Shown one piece after another: positions 23,416 to 35,299 of a stretch of DNA of 54,369 nt. The stretch covers positions 1-54,369 of the forward strand of contig JARGSG010000104.1 of assembly GCA_030374805.1 (NCBI GenBank), read 5' to 3'. The DNA is from Gracilaria gracilis (taxonomy: Eukaryota; Rhodophyta; Florideophyceae; Gracilariales; Gracilariaceae). Positions within the stretch are counted from its first letter, which is position 1, and each line of letters starts with the position of its first letter. Below the pieces are notes generated by a model, which searched no databases, was not told where the DNA came from, and worked only from the letters and a program-made list of their open reading frames with translations. Both the position numbers and the translations under genes were made by a program.

Positions 23416-24378
23416 TGGTGAATGCGTTTATTTGATTTGCTCGAGAGAGTTGGTCTCGTCGCGAGTGCAGTTTCTCTCAACAGCAGCTCACTATGTTTAA
23501 TGCAAACGAGAATAAATTCCGCGTTAATTGGGGGTACAAGTGGACTTTTGGCGTGGGTGCAGATTTGCAAAATCTTGTTGTTTGCCATGAGGGAAGAGGC
23601 AAAAGTGCAATCCCGAACACAAGAACGATGTTATTTATATTTGTCTCTTTAGTTTTGTATTATTTTTGTCATGTAGCTTCCAGTGGCACAAATACAAAGC
23701 AGTGGTAATGTGGAAGGTTTAAGACATGTGAGCGCAAGCACGACGGTGATGTTAAAGCTTGGAAGAGACAAAAGCAGAAAGCTCACTGATTGTGCTGATG
23801 GTGCGTATTGGAATCGCGAGCCATGACATTTGGGGGGGCATGTTGGTGGCGATGACGGTATTGGAAGATTGAAGTATTGTACGCGCGGGTGGTACTGCTG
23901 TTTGTTGGGGGGATGTGATGGCTTGATGCAGGTTGATTTGCTTCATGATCATGTTGACTGGTGACTAAATTGAGTATGGCGCTACGGGTACAATTGGAAG
24001 GGCAGTTTAGAATGTGGGCGCAGAGAAGGTTTGGTATGGCTGAAGTTGCTTTTACGTACCTTCTTGATGCTGCGGGGGTTGAGAAAGCGGAAATAAAGTG
24101 CGAATGAAGCAAACAAATGACAGCGCCCTACCACTGTAAAGGCGGTGAGCGCACTTCGCCGCACGTGCGCCTCACGTGCCGCGCACTTCCGCGCCGCGCG
24201 GCGGGCGGGCGTGGCGCGTCGCACGCTAGATACGTCTGCAGGTTTTTCGCGGCGCAACGGCGCCCGCGTGGCAACGTCCTCCCTCTTCCCTGTTGTCTCC
24301 GCCGCCACCGCGCCTCCGCTGCTGCTGCTGCTGTGCTTTGGGCCCGCCTCGCGCACCCGTGGTTCACCGCCTTTCATC
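23416..24378. other. Spacer between the two CCCH genes
   Basis: Contains the poly(A) signal AATAAA at 23511-23516 of the upstream gene and presumably the promoter of the next one. GC rises strongly after 24,120. No other gene is supported; the long minus-strand ORF 24995-23982 is an antisense shadow of the GC-rich CCCH gene. Confidence 0.4.
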
Positions 24379-24837
24379 ATGCAAGCCACCGTCGTCGCCG
24401 CCGCCGCCGCCACCACCACCCCGTGGCGCGCGTACGCGCCATCCCGCCCGGCCGCCGTGCGGTCGCTGCCCACCTCGCCGCTATCCACGCCGCCCAAGCC
24501 GTCCCCGTCCCCGCCCCCATCGTCGCCGCCCAAGCTACCAGCGGCCGCGCGCTCGCTGACGCGAAACCCGCTGAAGAAGACCGAGCTCTGCCCCCAGTTC
24601 GCGCAGCAGCAGCCGTGCAAGTACGGGCGCAAATGCCAATTTGCGCACGGGCGCCAAGAGTTGCGCCCCGTGCAGCTACATCCGCACTTCAAGACCAAGC
24701 TGCGGCGCAACTTCAAGAGCAGCGGCGCGTGTCGGTATGGCAGGCACTGCAGCTTCCTGCACGGGAAGCGCGACCCGCTCAGGAACGCGGTGCTGCGCGA
24801 GGATGTGCGCCGCGCGATGGTGCACGCGCTGGCGTGA
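24379..24837 (+). CDS. Tandem CCCH zinc-finger protein, finger 2 lacks Cys1
   Basis: A second TTP/TIS11-type protein, 152 residues from the first ATG in the frame; the open frame upstream begins with GTG and has no Met. Residues 1-60 are low-complexity Ala/Pro/Ser. Finger 1 is canonical: C71, C80, C86, H90 after LKKTEL. The linker ELRPVQLHPHFKTK matches the neighbour at 22885 closely. In finger 2 the first ligand position (109) is Arg (codon CGG), while C118, C124 and H128 remain. The two genes are tandem paralogues by this shared linker, yet differ strongly in GC and flanking domains. I see no clear TATA box. Either an RNA-binding protein with one working finger or a young decaying copy; no frameshift or stop is present. 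Confidence 0.75.
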   Translation: MQATVVAAAAATTTPWRAYAPSRPAAVRSLPTSPLSTPPKPSPSPPPSSPPKLPAAARSLTRNPLKKTELCPQFAQQQPCKYGRKCQFAHGRQELRPVQLHPHFKTKLRRNFKSSGACRYGRHCSFLHGKRDPLRNAVLREDVRRAMVHALA

Positions 24838-25785
24838 GGGGGCGGGCGGCTGGGCGCGGCGGCGCTTGATGCGACAGATTGTGAGTGTTGCTGCTCAAGT
24901 GAGGGCTCGGTGGATGGCTTGTGTGTGTCTCCGTTGGCGCAGTTTTGTTGGATTTTGCCGTTTTCAAAACGCTGATCACACCGTTCAAACATCAACTATT
25001 TGAAGCACACCGTTATATTTTTGCATGCGCCGAACATGTCATAAACAATTCTACACTCATTACATAACGGCTCATCTGTGTTGTATGTTTCTTTTGATTG
25101 CATTGCTTTCAAGGCAACCTCCTCATGTTGCTGTAGCTGTCCAATTCATCGAATGCCCACATGGCTACACGCGTTAACACGTACTGCAAAAGCTTTTGTT
25201 GTATACCATGTGGCTGCAAGTACAAGCTCACCACCTGTGGAACACATTGCGCCAATATACACAGTTGTTGACAGCAAACACAGCGGGACAGCTTAGATCA
25301 TAGCAATCATTACGCCAACTTGTGTGCATTCGCTTCCAAATAGCTGTTGTTCATCCTCCTTGTGGTACACAGCAAGATCAGCGCTTTGTGCTCACTTGCC
25401 AACCAGCCAGCTGTTAGATACGCCTCCAAACGTTGTGTGGCCATCGTGTATACCCGTCGTTCACACTCTCTGGCCACTGGAACGTTTAGCGTAAGCGTGC
25501 TGACAGAACAGTTGTTGAGGAAGAAGCACCGTTCGGCTGGTGGAACGTAAAGCGCGTGCCACCAGCGAGAGCATGCGTTGGCTGCGGTGCGGCAGAACTG
25601 CAACGGCTGTTGGGGATGCAAGTTGCAGCAACGGAGAAGAAGAGATGTGAAGAGCGGAAAAGTTATGATGCAAACGCATGGAGCGACACTGAACGGAGTG
25701 CCGAATTGGACTGGATGTGGCGGCAGCAACCATCGCGGTGGCACTCGCATTGCAGATCGGCGGCTGTGTGTAGGGCCGGAGGCTG
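24838..25785. other. Intergenic region
   Basis: Several ORFs of 60-146 codons on both strands overlap each other (for example 25310-25750 minus) without motifs or starts that stand out. No gene supported. Confidence 0.4.
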
Positions 25786-25954
25786 AAATACACGCCGTAG
25801 TTGGCGTACAAAGTAGATTGAATATAGACCAATAAACGCGCAGGGACTCACTTTGATGGGCAATCCATGCGCCGTGTTACTCACTTCACACCCCCTTTTC
25901 ATGGGGCCGTCAGGGCACATTTGCCGCCACCCAATCAGAGCTCCCCATTTCCTT
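25786..25954 (+). repeat. Left inverted repeat of the 25.8-kb element
   Basis: Contains GTAGTTGGCGTACAAAGTAG, ACCAATAAACGCGCAGGGA and CACCCAATCAGAGCTC, all found reversed at 27081-27253. The CCAAT and AATAAA words may be chance. Confidence 0.75.
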
Positions 25955-26084
25955 GTACAGCCAATAATCCTACGGGGGTCAGTGCGAGCGTATCTTCGAC
26001 AAATACCTGCACGCCAAGTCATGGGCTGCAAAAAGCGCACCAAAATTCAAACCAAAATCCCAAACCCACCGATGTATTCGCATC

Positions 26085-26520
26085 CGCGGGCACCGTCGAA
26101 ATCGCCACCGCCACCATCGTCCCCGTCTGCACCGCCGCTACCTCCGCCCCCTCGCCCGCCACCGTCACCTCCGCTGTTTCCCCCCACCACCGCCACCCCC
26201 GTTGCCTCCCCCATTACGGCCACCTCCGTTACCACCGCAGCTGCCGTCGTTTGTGGCATCTCCGCGGTCTCTGCCATACCCGTCATCCTCACCGTCGCCA
26301 CCGCAGTCTCCGCCGCTACCACCACCGCCGCCGCCTACCAAACTTCCGCCACCTCGCTGGCCGCCGCAGCTTTGGTCGTCTCCACCACTTCCGCTGCCTT
26401 TGCAACCTCTCTTTCTTCCGCCGTCGCTGTAGCACCGACTCCGCCGTCGATACAGCAGCGCTACCGTCGCCGCCGCTTCCGCCACCGCCTCCGCCGCCAA
26501 CATTGCTTGTATCGCCTCCT
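26085..26520. repeat. Low-complexity CCG/CCA-rich block
   Basis: Trinucleotide-like repeats give long Pro/Ala/Thr ORFs on the plus strand and a Gly-rich ORF on the minus strand (26584-26165, GTG start). No start, motif or promoter supports either as a gene. Confidence 0.6.
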
Positions 26521-27080
26521 CTAGGCAGTACATCTGTTGTGTCTGCCGTGGAATGAACACCCGCCTGGCGCCCGGGAATTCCACATGCTAGTAAACGATT
26601 GCAACGCCAGTGGTGACTAAGTGTTATTACTCGCCGTAACTTTGGACGATGTCTATTTCTTAGGTAGTTATAAATGTAGAATTAGAGCACAAGTCTACAT
26701 ACACATATGCGTAGACGTTACATATTGTTTGCAGTGTTGTTATGCAACGCATGTAACCGTAACAACAGCGCCATAAACAATAAACATACTCATTAGTAAA
26801 AATTTTACTAAACAATATTACTAAGCAAATGCGGCACAAACGCACGAGGCGGAAAAGCGACAGAGACTGAGTCGCGGGGTATACAGACGGGAGATGGGAA
26901 GAGGGGGATAAAAAGCGACCAGCGACAAACGCGAAATATAGAAGGCCTAAGGTGAGCTCACAGAGGCCAGGAAGGTCTCCAAGAAACAGTAGCGGCGAAA
27001 GAAGGTGCTTGAGGAGGGCAATGAAGGTGGCCTGAACAGCGAGACCAACGGAGACGGAAGAAGTGACCGTGTGGCGGAAT

Positions 27081-27253
27081 GGAAATGGAGAGCTCTGATT
27101 GGGTGGCCGCAAATGTGCCTTGACGGCCCCCTGAAAAGGGGGTGCGAAGTGAGTAGCTCTACCACGGCGCATGGATTGCCCATCGAAGTGAATCCCTGCG
27201 CGTTTATTGGTCTACATTAAATCTACTTTGTACGCCAACTACGTCGTGTATTT
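27081..27253 (-). repeat. Right inverted repeat of the 25.8-kb element
   Basis: Reverse complement of 25786-25954 with scattered substitutions and a 5-6-nt indel near GTGGTAGAGCTACTC. Confidence 0.75.
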
Positions 27254-27829
27254 TTGCCTGCGGCCTGTGTGTTGTCCTCCACCATCAACAATAGTGAAAC
27301 GACGCACACGTGCACGCAGTAACCACGCGCACACGTGTGGGACTGGCGGGCGGCGAAAGCGCGCAATTGGATTTTTTGTTTGTCGAGCGTACTGTGGGGT
27401 GCCCTAAAATGTTGAACAGTTTCAAAGACCCAGTTTGAAAAGGTACTTCCTTGCCCCGAGACCTTTAGATAATGTGTACAAAGCCGGCTCTGGCTCTTCG
27501 TTCCGCAGTTCAGAAAGCAGATTGGTAAATCAACGACGTAAAAAAGTATCACAATCATCCAAGAAGTGTTGGATGATGGACGTCAAAACGCTAAAAACTG
27601 TTATAAAGTTAAACAATTCTGGACAAAATTTTTCTATTTATTTCAGCGCAGCCAATAATGTTTGGCTTGCAATGGCTGTCAAATTCTCTTATTCCCGAAA
27701 TCCAAATTTTTCCAGACCTACCTTAGCCACACGATCTACATGAGCGGTGCAAACCTTTAAATTTGTAATTGCCTTCTTCCCTCCCAACACACAAACTAAC
27801 GCAATAAATTTGCCGTAGCGTTTTGCTCG
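27254..27829. other. Intergenic region
   Basis: An ORF at 27435-27743 (102 aa, plus) has no motif and no clear promoter. Nothing else is supported. Confidence 0.35.
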
Positions 27830-28242
27830 TTACTTAGCGCGCTTTTTTTCAAACCCCTTGCATGCTTTTTGGTTTCTTATGCGCATTCCAACGCCTTTCA
27901 CGAAAATATAAACCTCTTTATTTCTCTGTTTTGCACGCTCCTTTTTTTGTTGTGCCTTTCTCTGCTTTTGCAAATAAATCGCACTTCTGAAGGTGACATC
28001 ACCTAAAATAGAGTTATCCGAAACACCGAATTTTGTAATTTTGGTCTCTTTCAGTAGTCCAAGCATGTCGCGAGGCGGTTTTTATCCAACATGTCTATCA
28101 TGTCCTCAACAGATGCAACCCTTGAAGGTTTGGACAAACTGTAGGGACAAGCTTGTGAAATCAAGCAGTACTCATCCAGTCAAACGATTCCGGTAGCACG
28201 AAATCCAGCCATAATTTTCTCGGTCGTGAACGTGTCTTCATA
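27830..28242 (-). pseudogene. pogo/Tc1-mariner-type transposase C-terminal relic
   Basis: Read from 28242 downward: DTFTTEKIMAGFRATGIV, a close match in form to the C-terminal NIxxAFRATGIxP motif of pogo/jerky-type DDE transposases. An in-frame TGA follows, then LDEYCLISQACPYSLSKPS, a stop near 28055, and in a shifted frame a Lys-rich tail (QKQRKAQQKKERAKQRNKE) ending at 27830. The catalytic DDE domain is absent. A dead fragment of a DNA transposon. Confidence 0.55.
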
Positions 28243-28690
28243 CTATGATACAACAGCAGCACCTATACTCAATTGGGTAGATCGCGGTAACGTGGGGCTA
28301 GAGAGCGCGCGAGAGCTCGATCTAGAAGTTGGGATAGATGACACCGATTAATATGAGGCAGCACCGCCCACTGAAGACGCAAGGTACCTGGCTGGCTAAC
28401 CGTATCCGTTAGATAGGTCCAGAGCACGACGCATGGCGAGATAGTAAAGCCTGAAAGAATCTAATTAAATTATTAGGTTGAATGTAGAAACCGAGCATTT
28501 TTAGAGGTAGCCAGAAGGTGCTTGACTTTACAATCCAGTGGAGAGGGAGCGCCACATTCACTTTAAGGATGAGTGGGGCTCAACCTCCAGCGTGGTACCC
28601 GCGTGTACCATATTGAGGTGCCACTGTAATGGTGCACCTCAATAAAATATCTATCTATTTTAGTTATTATATTAGCTATCCTATATGGTT
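28243..28690. other. Intergenic region
   Basis: No ORF of note. A short inverted pair, TTGAGGTGCCAC and GTGCACCTCAA, lies at 28612-28643. Confidence 0.3.
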
Positions 28691-30465
28691 ATTTCTACAG
28701 TTGGATTTCTGATTAGCAACCCACGTGGCACACTCCTCCACGGTACTTAGCCACCAATTCGGCGCCTCCCACTGTACTACAGACCCCCTTGCTATCCGCA
28801 GACACGACCCGGGGCTGCCAAGCAAGCGGCTTTCCAAATGGTTGCCATTAGTCCATTGGTAGATTCACGCATTGGTTGTACGCCGCTTTTTATTTGGTAG
28901 ACGCGCTTCGTATGCAGGCATCGCTCGCTGAGCTCCCGCTGACCGTCTAACTGGTTGCTCTTCAACCCGTCGCAGGCGTGGGTTTCCATCTCCGTAGAGC
29001 GCGTGACCAATTGGTTTGCCGGTGAGCCCTGCCCTGCTCCATTAAGTTCCTGTGTCTATCGGTTATCGGTTAGACCGTTCGGCCTCTCCACTTTGAAGAA
29101 CGACCCTTGCCTCCATTTGGTTTGTAGTCTGCTCACCGCGCGGTTTCCCGAGTGGTCTCAGACACGCCCTTCCCCTCTTGGTGTCGGGGCGGTATAGAAA
29201 ACCGAGTCGGTGTGAGTCATCTCGCGTGCGGTAGCCAATTCGGATCCCAGCCCCATCGTGGTACCGTCGACTATTGGCTTGCATCCTCTCGGGCGAATAT
29301 AATGTACCTTCCGGTAGGCCGTTCGTATTAACTCTGACAGGCCACGAAATCCAGCTGGACAGAGGAAGTATCGTAGATGCTCCAATCCCTGGCTGAGCGT
29401 TGCCCCTTAATCCTGTCGGTGTGGCACATCCCGTTCCCGAGTAGTGCCATCTCGGTCACCAACGGTACGCGGAACCGTCCTCCAGATAGGTCGCAGTAGA
29501 GCTATAAACCAAAGTGGTTATCTCTGGTACAGCCCCCCTTTTCTGCCCTGAATGGTTCCCTAGATCGCCTCCTGGTTTATACCAATTCAACAGGCACTCC
29601 AACATTGGTAACGACGGAGCGATACAGTCTTTTCCAGTTGCGAGGCTCTGCTGCCCATGCCAGCTGGTGCGTCCGCTAGCCAAACCAGTAATGGATTCCG
29701 CACACTATTTTCCCCATGATCTGATGGCGACCGTTCTCCCTGTGTGGTTTCTTGTACCGAGAAGGACATACAATTTTACACTGAGTCCCTTGCGAGGCCG
29801 TCACGGAATTCCTTGCTGGTTCTTCCATCCGGTCTATGTAGCCTGCCAGTTATTTGCTTTACGTACGCAATCTTCCTTCCTTCCGAGTGGCAAAGTAGCA
29901 TTTTCACCAATACGGCTCGCGTTTTTAACAGGCTGGTTTAGAAGAGCGTGGGGTAGGCTGTGTTACAGCTATGCCCATGAACACCTTTTGGTAGTCTTGA
30001 TTTCATGTATAACTCCAATATGGTTCTTGGTAACCATGGCGGAGATACTGTGTCCCGAGAAGCCTACCATTGGGATCGTTCGGCAAGCCAAATGCAGCCA
30101 GTATCCATACGCTTCAGTCCTGAGCAGGAGCAGATCACCCACACCACTATACCCACGAAACGTCCAGTAGGAATCACATCTTCCGAATGGTGGGCCCCAT
30201 TTCACCACTTTGGTAGAGGTACAGGGCCCCAGACGGTAGTCATCCACCTCAATGGGCATCTCGTCTCAGCAGAACAACAACATATTCATTCGAGTGCCTT
30301 TTGGCTACTTGGATCGGCGCTGTCCCTATCGGGAGGGGCATGCTTCCTTATTACCAAAATGTCCATTAGCCATTTGGTTCTGTACGTGCAGCATTCATCC
30401 GCTCCATGGTCCGTTCCGTTGGGTGGCTTCTATTGAACCTTTTGGTCAAACACGGCAAACCGGTT
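28691..30465. repeat. Degenerate TTGGT-module tandem repeat, left part
   Basis: Words of the form CCAAnTGGT, ATTTGGT, ACTGGTT and CCATTGGT recur every few tens of bases throughout. The same texture resumes at 41219 beyond the retrotransposon, so the two blocks were one array before insertion. ORFs here are in all frames and unrelated to known proteins. Confidence 0.5.
30461..30465 (+). other. Target-site duplication, left copy
   Basis: CGGTT just outside the LTR; the same five bases follow the other LTR at 41219-41223. Confidence 0.8.
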
Positions 30466-31255
30466 TGTCGTGCAACGCCAGAGGCGGGAAGACACCACGA
30501 AAACGTCCGAGATCTTCTTCCGTAGGAGGGTAGTCAGCAGACAGAGCCTCTCTGGCAAGGCACGACGAAGTCGGGTGTAAGCCGAAGCCAAGCCGTCACG
30601 ACGGGCGTAGAGAGTTGAGCAAGGATCGGTGTTGGCAACACGTGTGTGGGTGAACGGGTCCTCGAGAGAGGCACGAGTCCACGGAAGTGGAGAAAGAGAA
30701 AAGCAATCCGCGAGAGCGGGGGATGGAAAGAAGGAAAAAAAGAAAAGGGCAAAAAGGCTACGGTAAACACTGGGGTTATCCCTGTACAGGGTCGAACGCG
30801 ACACAAGCGGAAAACACTCCCACGAATGGGTCCTGTTAGGTGACGCAGGGAGGATACACTACCCGTAGGCAACGGAGCCTCTCTCCTGGAAGGAGTCGAT
30901 GACCGCCGAAGGCGAAGAAGTATAGAGGAAACCCTGGTTGGGGAAGTTTACTTAGTGGCGATGGCCAAGTGCCGAGCCACTATATAGTATAGTAATCTCC
31001 CTGCAACTAGGCAAAACTATTAAATAAATATCTAAACTACCAGCAATGCTGTGCCAACCATCCGTTGCAAGAGCTCCACACGTGTCTTAGTCACACCCAA
31101 ATTGGGGCTGCGGTGCGAGTGCACGTGTGCACCGTGCACACTATGCAGACCGCATTGCGGCACACAGCCCTTGTGTAGCTGCAGTAACCATCAGCACGCG
31201 CAAGCGGAAAAACGAATAAGTCGGTGAAATATCCCTTGTAGGGCGTTGCACTACA
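30466..31255 (-). repeat. 3' LTR
   Basis: 790 bp, with ends TGTCGTGCAACGCC and GGCGTTGCACTACA forming an imperfect 14-bp terminal inverted repeat. About 98% identical to 40429-41218. It contains an ACTATATAG TATA-like word on the minus strand (about 30980) that could act as an LTR promoter. Confidence 0.93.
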
Positions 31256-32506
31256 AATCGGCCTCCTAGGCGCAAGCATGTCCCAAAGGTGACGGATGCA
31301 GCGCCGAGACCATCACGTAGTGCGCCGCTTACTCATCGCATGGGATTGATTTCCGCTTCGCGGTTATGCGCCGCAACGCGCTCCGACAGTTATCCAAACG
31401 ACCACGACCACAACCACGTCCTGGTCCTCACAACCACCTTCCTCGCTATCACAGCGGCGTCCATTCTGCTTAGCAGGTCTGCGGACCACGTTGTGGGATG
31501 TCGTGATGAAGTTCGGAACGCTCCACAGTAGTGGTTGGACACAAGTACTGTGTTCCCCAATATTTGGGTGGTAAGCGTCCCTCGTAGACATTTGTACCAC
31601 TTCCTGCCACGCAGAGTATCCACCATAACCCGAGTACGGTCCGGTTAGTCCACGCTCAAAGCGGTTCGGCAGTGACCACAGTACGCGAACGCGTTTTCAG
31701 AAAACGCAAATATTGAAGTGCCTATAACTTCCGATTTAGACCTTGTGGAACCACTCCCGATACGTCAGCTAACTCTAGAAGTCTAGAGCTTTCGAATAAC
31801 GCCCAGAAAGTTGGGATTGAACGCCACTAAGGTGAAAAGCGCAACCTGTTTCAGTTCGAGCTAAAAATAGACGGCCGAACTGAAACGGTGCCATAACTTC
31901 GAAACCATCCAGGATACTCAGGATGTGTCTTCACGAAAGTGTTCAAGCATGTCCAGAATAGTCTGGTGCGAGACCGTTAAGGAAACGGGAAAGTGTTGCC
32001 CGAGATACGGGATTTTAGCAAAAGTCATCCTCATAGTACTGTAGAGGGGACATACCCGATCTCCGGGAACTTCGACCGGTACGAACGGAAACGCACCAGC
32101 CTCCCACCCTGTTATGCGGATACTGCACGTGTGTTGCAGCGGTTGCAAAGCGTCGTGCAACACCCGATGACGGGGCGAGAGAACCGGTTGATCCGAGTTG
32201 AACATCCATCCAAGATGGCAATGTAGCATTGTAGACACACTGAAAACAAAAAAAAAGAACGGTGTAACCGGGAAGAATACACCCTGTCGATGGGGAAAAA
32301 CCGTGGATGCGGATGCAGAGAACCAGCAAGCTGGATGAAAACCCCATCAGCACGAACACTGAGTAAATGGTGTTATTAACCCGACTGAGTCGGACTCCAA
32401 CTCTGAGAGTGCGACTGCGTGACGCCACCCCAGGTGAGCGGCACTTCCCGTATTAAACGGCATGAGAATTCTTCTTAACTTCTTCTTCCCGCAATGGCGA
32501 TGCCCA
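31256..32506 (-). other. Retrotransposon 3' non-coding region
   Basis: About 1.25 kb between the chromodomain ORF and the 3' LTR. ORFs of up to 137 codons are present but in mixed frames and without motifs. A weak purine run (AGGAGG) about 10 nt before the LTR could be part of a polypurine tract. Confidence 0.5.
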
Positions 32507-34177
32507 TTACCCAACCTGGGCGTTATCCAGCGTACCTGGGAGAGCCGTACTGGCGCGACGGTGGTACTGTACAACCCCTGAACGCGGGAGGTGTTCGATC
32601 AGTTCCTCAGTATCCCCTTCGGGACCATAACCGTACCAACGGACTCGGTATTGTAAATTACCGTTCCCATCGTAGGAATGTCCGAGAATTCGGTCGACGA
32701 CGTATTCCTGTACGTACACTTCCCGGCCATGCCGTGTCTTTGTCACTTCTAGTGGAACATTACCCTCATGGGGAAATATATCCCTCAAGAGGGTGTCGGG
32801 GTGCATCGAAGCCGTTTCGGCGCTAACCCTGCAAGGGATCGAGTCTACATCTTCGTGGTAATCGGCTCTCACCGCTAGCTTGCGTGGGTCATTCCGCCTC
32901 TGCGGTGGCAATGACGCCGTTTGTCCCGACTGGGGTGTTCCACGCTCCGTGGGGAGTGGCGCGTAGGGTGCGTCTCCCCGTGAGCGGGCACGTGACTCCA
33001 ACAATGGTTGGCTAGGGTTAACCCAAGTTTAAACCGCCTCCCTAGAGTGGGGTTTCTCACATGGCTGCCCCGTGCGCTTTGTAGGCAGCGGTTGGGGGGC
33101 GCACTCGTTTGTGGGGAGATGTGCTGCTCTCTTCCCCACCGGACGAACCCGCCGGCGGAGGGAGCAGTGCAATTTATTGAGTGGAGTGCAGAACTACGGA
33201 GCACGTCTCACCGAGACTACTTACTACGTGGCCACATGTGGCGCGTTCGCCTTGCTTCAAATGACGCGGTATTCACACGCTTTGGACTTAATACCCCGTG
33301 TCCAACGGTGAATTCCGGTGAGCCGGCGTGTGCTGCGCTGGCCCCGTGTGGGTTGTACACAGCACTTCTCCCGTTTTGGGCGTGTACAGCTTGCGCTGCG
33401 CCCATTACTTGGGGAGATTTTGATTCTTTTGCCATTGGATTGCCGTCCTGGGCGGGTGCTTTGTCCGGAACGACCGGTTTCTCACTGGCTTTGACGCCAT
33501 GATCTGCCAAGACGCTCGGGGTGCGCGGACGCGTGCGCGATGAACCTACAACTGACTCCCCTGTCTCAGGGTTATCGATTCCGTTGCGGACGGTGGGTGT
33601 CGTTGTTGTGGCGTCTCCCAGGGTGGAGGGCGCAACTGCTGTTGAACCTTCCCCCGAGGGGCTTGGTCGTCCAGACCCAGCGCTGCTGGTTCATCCTTTG
33701 CGCTGCGCTCTGCCTCTTGCGGCGATGGTGCCGCTGCCATTTCCGTTCCTGCGGGAGACTCCGTAACCGACGGTCATGAGCATACACCCTGATTGGGGCT
33801 TTGCGAAGCAAGTCGATTGTCGTGCTGCGTGTGCGGCGACGACTCCGCTTCACTAACCCGTGTTCCACGGTGCGAATTCTGTTGCGACGGCGAAGAATCT
33901 CCTTTGGAGCGGCGAACCTCCTCCCCCTCCTTAGACGGAGCGATGGGAAGGAGTAATGGAACTCCCGCGTGGCGGGTAATAATGCGTGCCATGGGGGTCG
34001 TAGAAGCTCGGCCAAAATGGCCTGTGCTATCCGGCGAAGCCGGGTTTTCCGATAACATCGGAATGTCTGAGAGGCCCCGGGTGGGATGTGGTAAAACGAA
34101 TAATCGTTCGGCCACAGATGTTCCCGGTTTCTCCGGTGCTGTTGTACCCATAGAAACGGGAGTTCTACTGTCCAAAA
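32507..34177 (-). pseudogene. pol C-terminal extension with chromodomain, broken
   Basis: Beyond integrase the protein-like reading moves by one frame near 34220 (RLVPAPPPSSEVVLDSRTPV), continues to 33774 as a Ser/Pro/Thr-rich low-complexity region, changes frame again (33510-33217), and reaches a chromodomain in the ORF 33004-32507. The chromodomain carries YVVDRILGH, YRVRWYGYGPEGDT and the closing EHLP, matching the three-strand-plus-helix fold with aromatic-cage positions Y and W. The Trp normally after DT is Glu here. Chromodomains of chromoviral integrases usually lie close behind the integrase core, so this more than 1-kb spacer is unusual. Intact enough to identify, but not in one frame with pol. 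Confidence 0.7.
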
Positions 34178-35299
34178 CTACCTCAGAAGAGGGCGGAGGG
34201 GCCGGGACAAGGCGATCGCAAGATAGCTGCTCATGCGTGTGTCGCCTATTTCAACCACGACTGTGTCGGTAGTTACGGATATCACCCTGAAAGGTCCGTC
34301 CGCCAATGGCGATAGCTTGTGACGTTTCTCCCGTTCCGGGTTGTAGTACTCTTTCCGTACGAAGATGTAGCTACCTACCGCAATTGGCGGGTTGTTGGAT
34401 CTTCGTAAACGAGCGTCTAAATTCCGCTTGTATGCGGCTTGGGCTCTGGCCATTGACTTCCGCGTAGCGGGTACCAACTTCGTGAGCCACTCTCTCCACC
34501 TTTGTCGGTAATCACCCACAGATGAGAAGCTTCCAAGCGTAGCCTGCGATTCCAATGCCGCAGGCGGGGGAGTACGAGACAATACCAATTCAAATGGTGA
34601 TACTCCGGTAGTCCGGTGAACTTGCGTATTGTACGCGAACGTCACCGCATCGGTGTACAAGTCCCAATTCTTGGGGTGGTCAGCAACGTAGGAACGGAGG
34701 GCGGCTAGCATCTTCCGGTTGAACCGTTCAACTTGCCAATTACATTGGGGATGATAGGTAGTTGTGAACTGGTTCTTCACGTCCAGGATGCGGCAGACAT
34801 CCTGGAAGAAGCACGACGCGAACTGCTTTCCGTTATCGGACAACAACTCTACTGGAGGACCGTACGCGAATGCCCAATGGGTAACGAATGCGTTAGCCAC
34901 CGTGTACGCGGTTGTCCTCCGAAGAGGGACAGTCCGAACAAGCTTCGAGAAGCGGTCGGTGATCACAAGTAGAAATTTGTTCCCTCGTTTTGTCTTGAGG
35001 AGTGGCCCGAGGATGTCAATTGCGACAAACTCCAGCGGTGCCCTAGCAAAGAATAGCTTCAGCGATTTGCTGTTCTTCCGAAGTTTCACTCGGTTCTTTG
35101 CGCTCTCCGTGCAGAAGCGTACGGTCGCGTAGCAATCCACCGCCATTTCGGGCCAATAAAAGTCCCTTCTCAGGGTGAGATAGAGCTTCCGGCCACCGGC
35201 ATGACCACCGATCTTCAGGTAATGCGTTAAATGCAACACTTGCGATTGCAGGGAATGCGGCACCACTACTTGGGGGGTAGCTTCGACGTTCCTCACGAG
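34178..35299 (-). pseudogene. Integrase region of pol
   Basis: Integrase joins retrotransposon cDNA to host DNA. The ORF follows a single in-frame TAA (35300-35302) after RNase H. N-terminal zinc-binding domain: H-x-n-H is present, but the CxxC pair reads CTES, so the last Cys is Ser. Core: first Asp in VAIDILGP, second Asp in SDNGKQF, Glu in QVERFNR, giving a complete D,D,E triad, followed by the GPF-type tail (DGPFRVI). The frame ends at 34178 because of a frameshift. A zinc-ligand loss plus the upstream stop suggest that this copy is inactive. Confidence 0.88.

Larger units (their letters stand above)
25786..27253. mobile_element. Element with ~170-bp terminal inverted repeats, non-autonomous
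   Basis: The ends 25786-25954 and 27081-27253 are inverted copies, roughly 85-90% identical by eye, starting AAATACACG. The interior of about 1.1 kb has a CCG/GCC-type trinucleotide-rich block (26085-26520) and an AT-rich part, with no recognisable transposase. This is the layout of a foldback or non-autonomous DNA element. Exact ends and target duplication are not certain: weak similarity (GGCCG-AGGC) continues about 12 nt outside both ends. Confidence 0.65.

Noticed and set aside
23982..24995. 337-codon ORF on the minus strand
   Set aside because: It covers the CCCH gene antisense; the composition follows the GC-rich opposite strand.
26165..26584. Gly-rich protein on the minus strand
   Set aside because: GTG start, pure low complexity, no promoter; best explained as the antisense of a trinucleotide-rich block.
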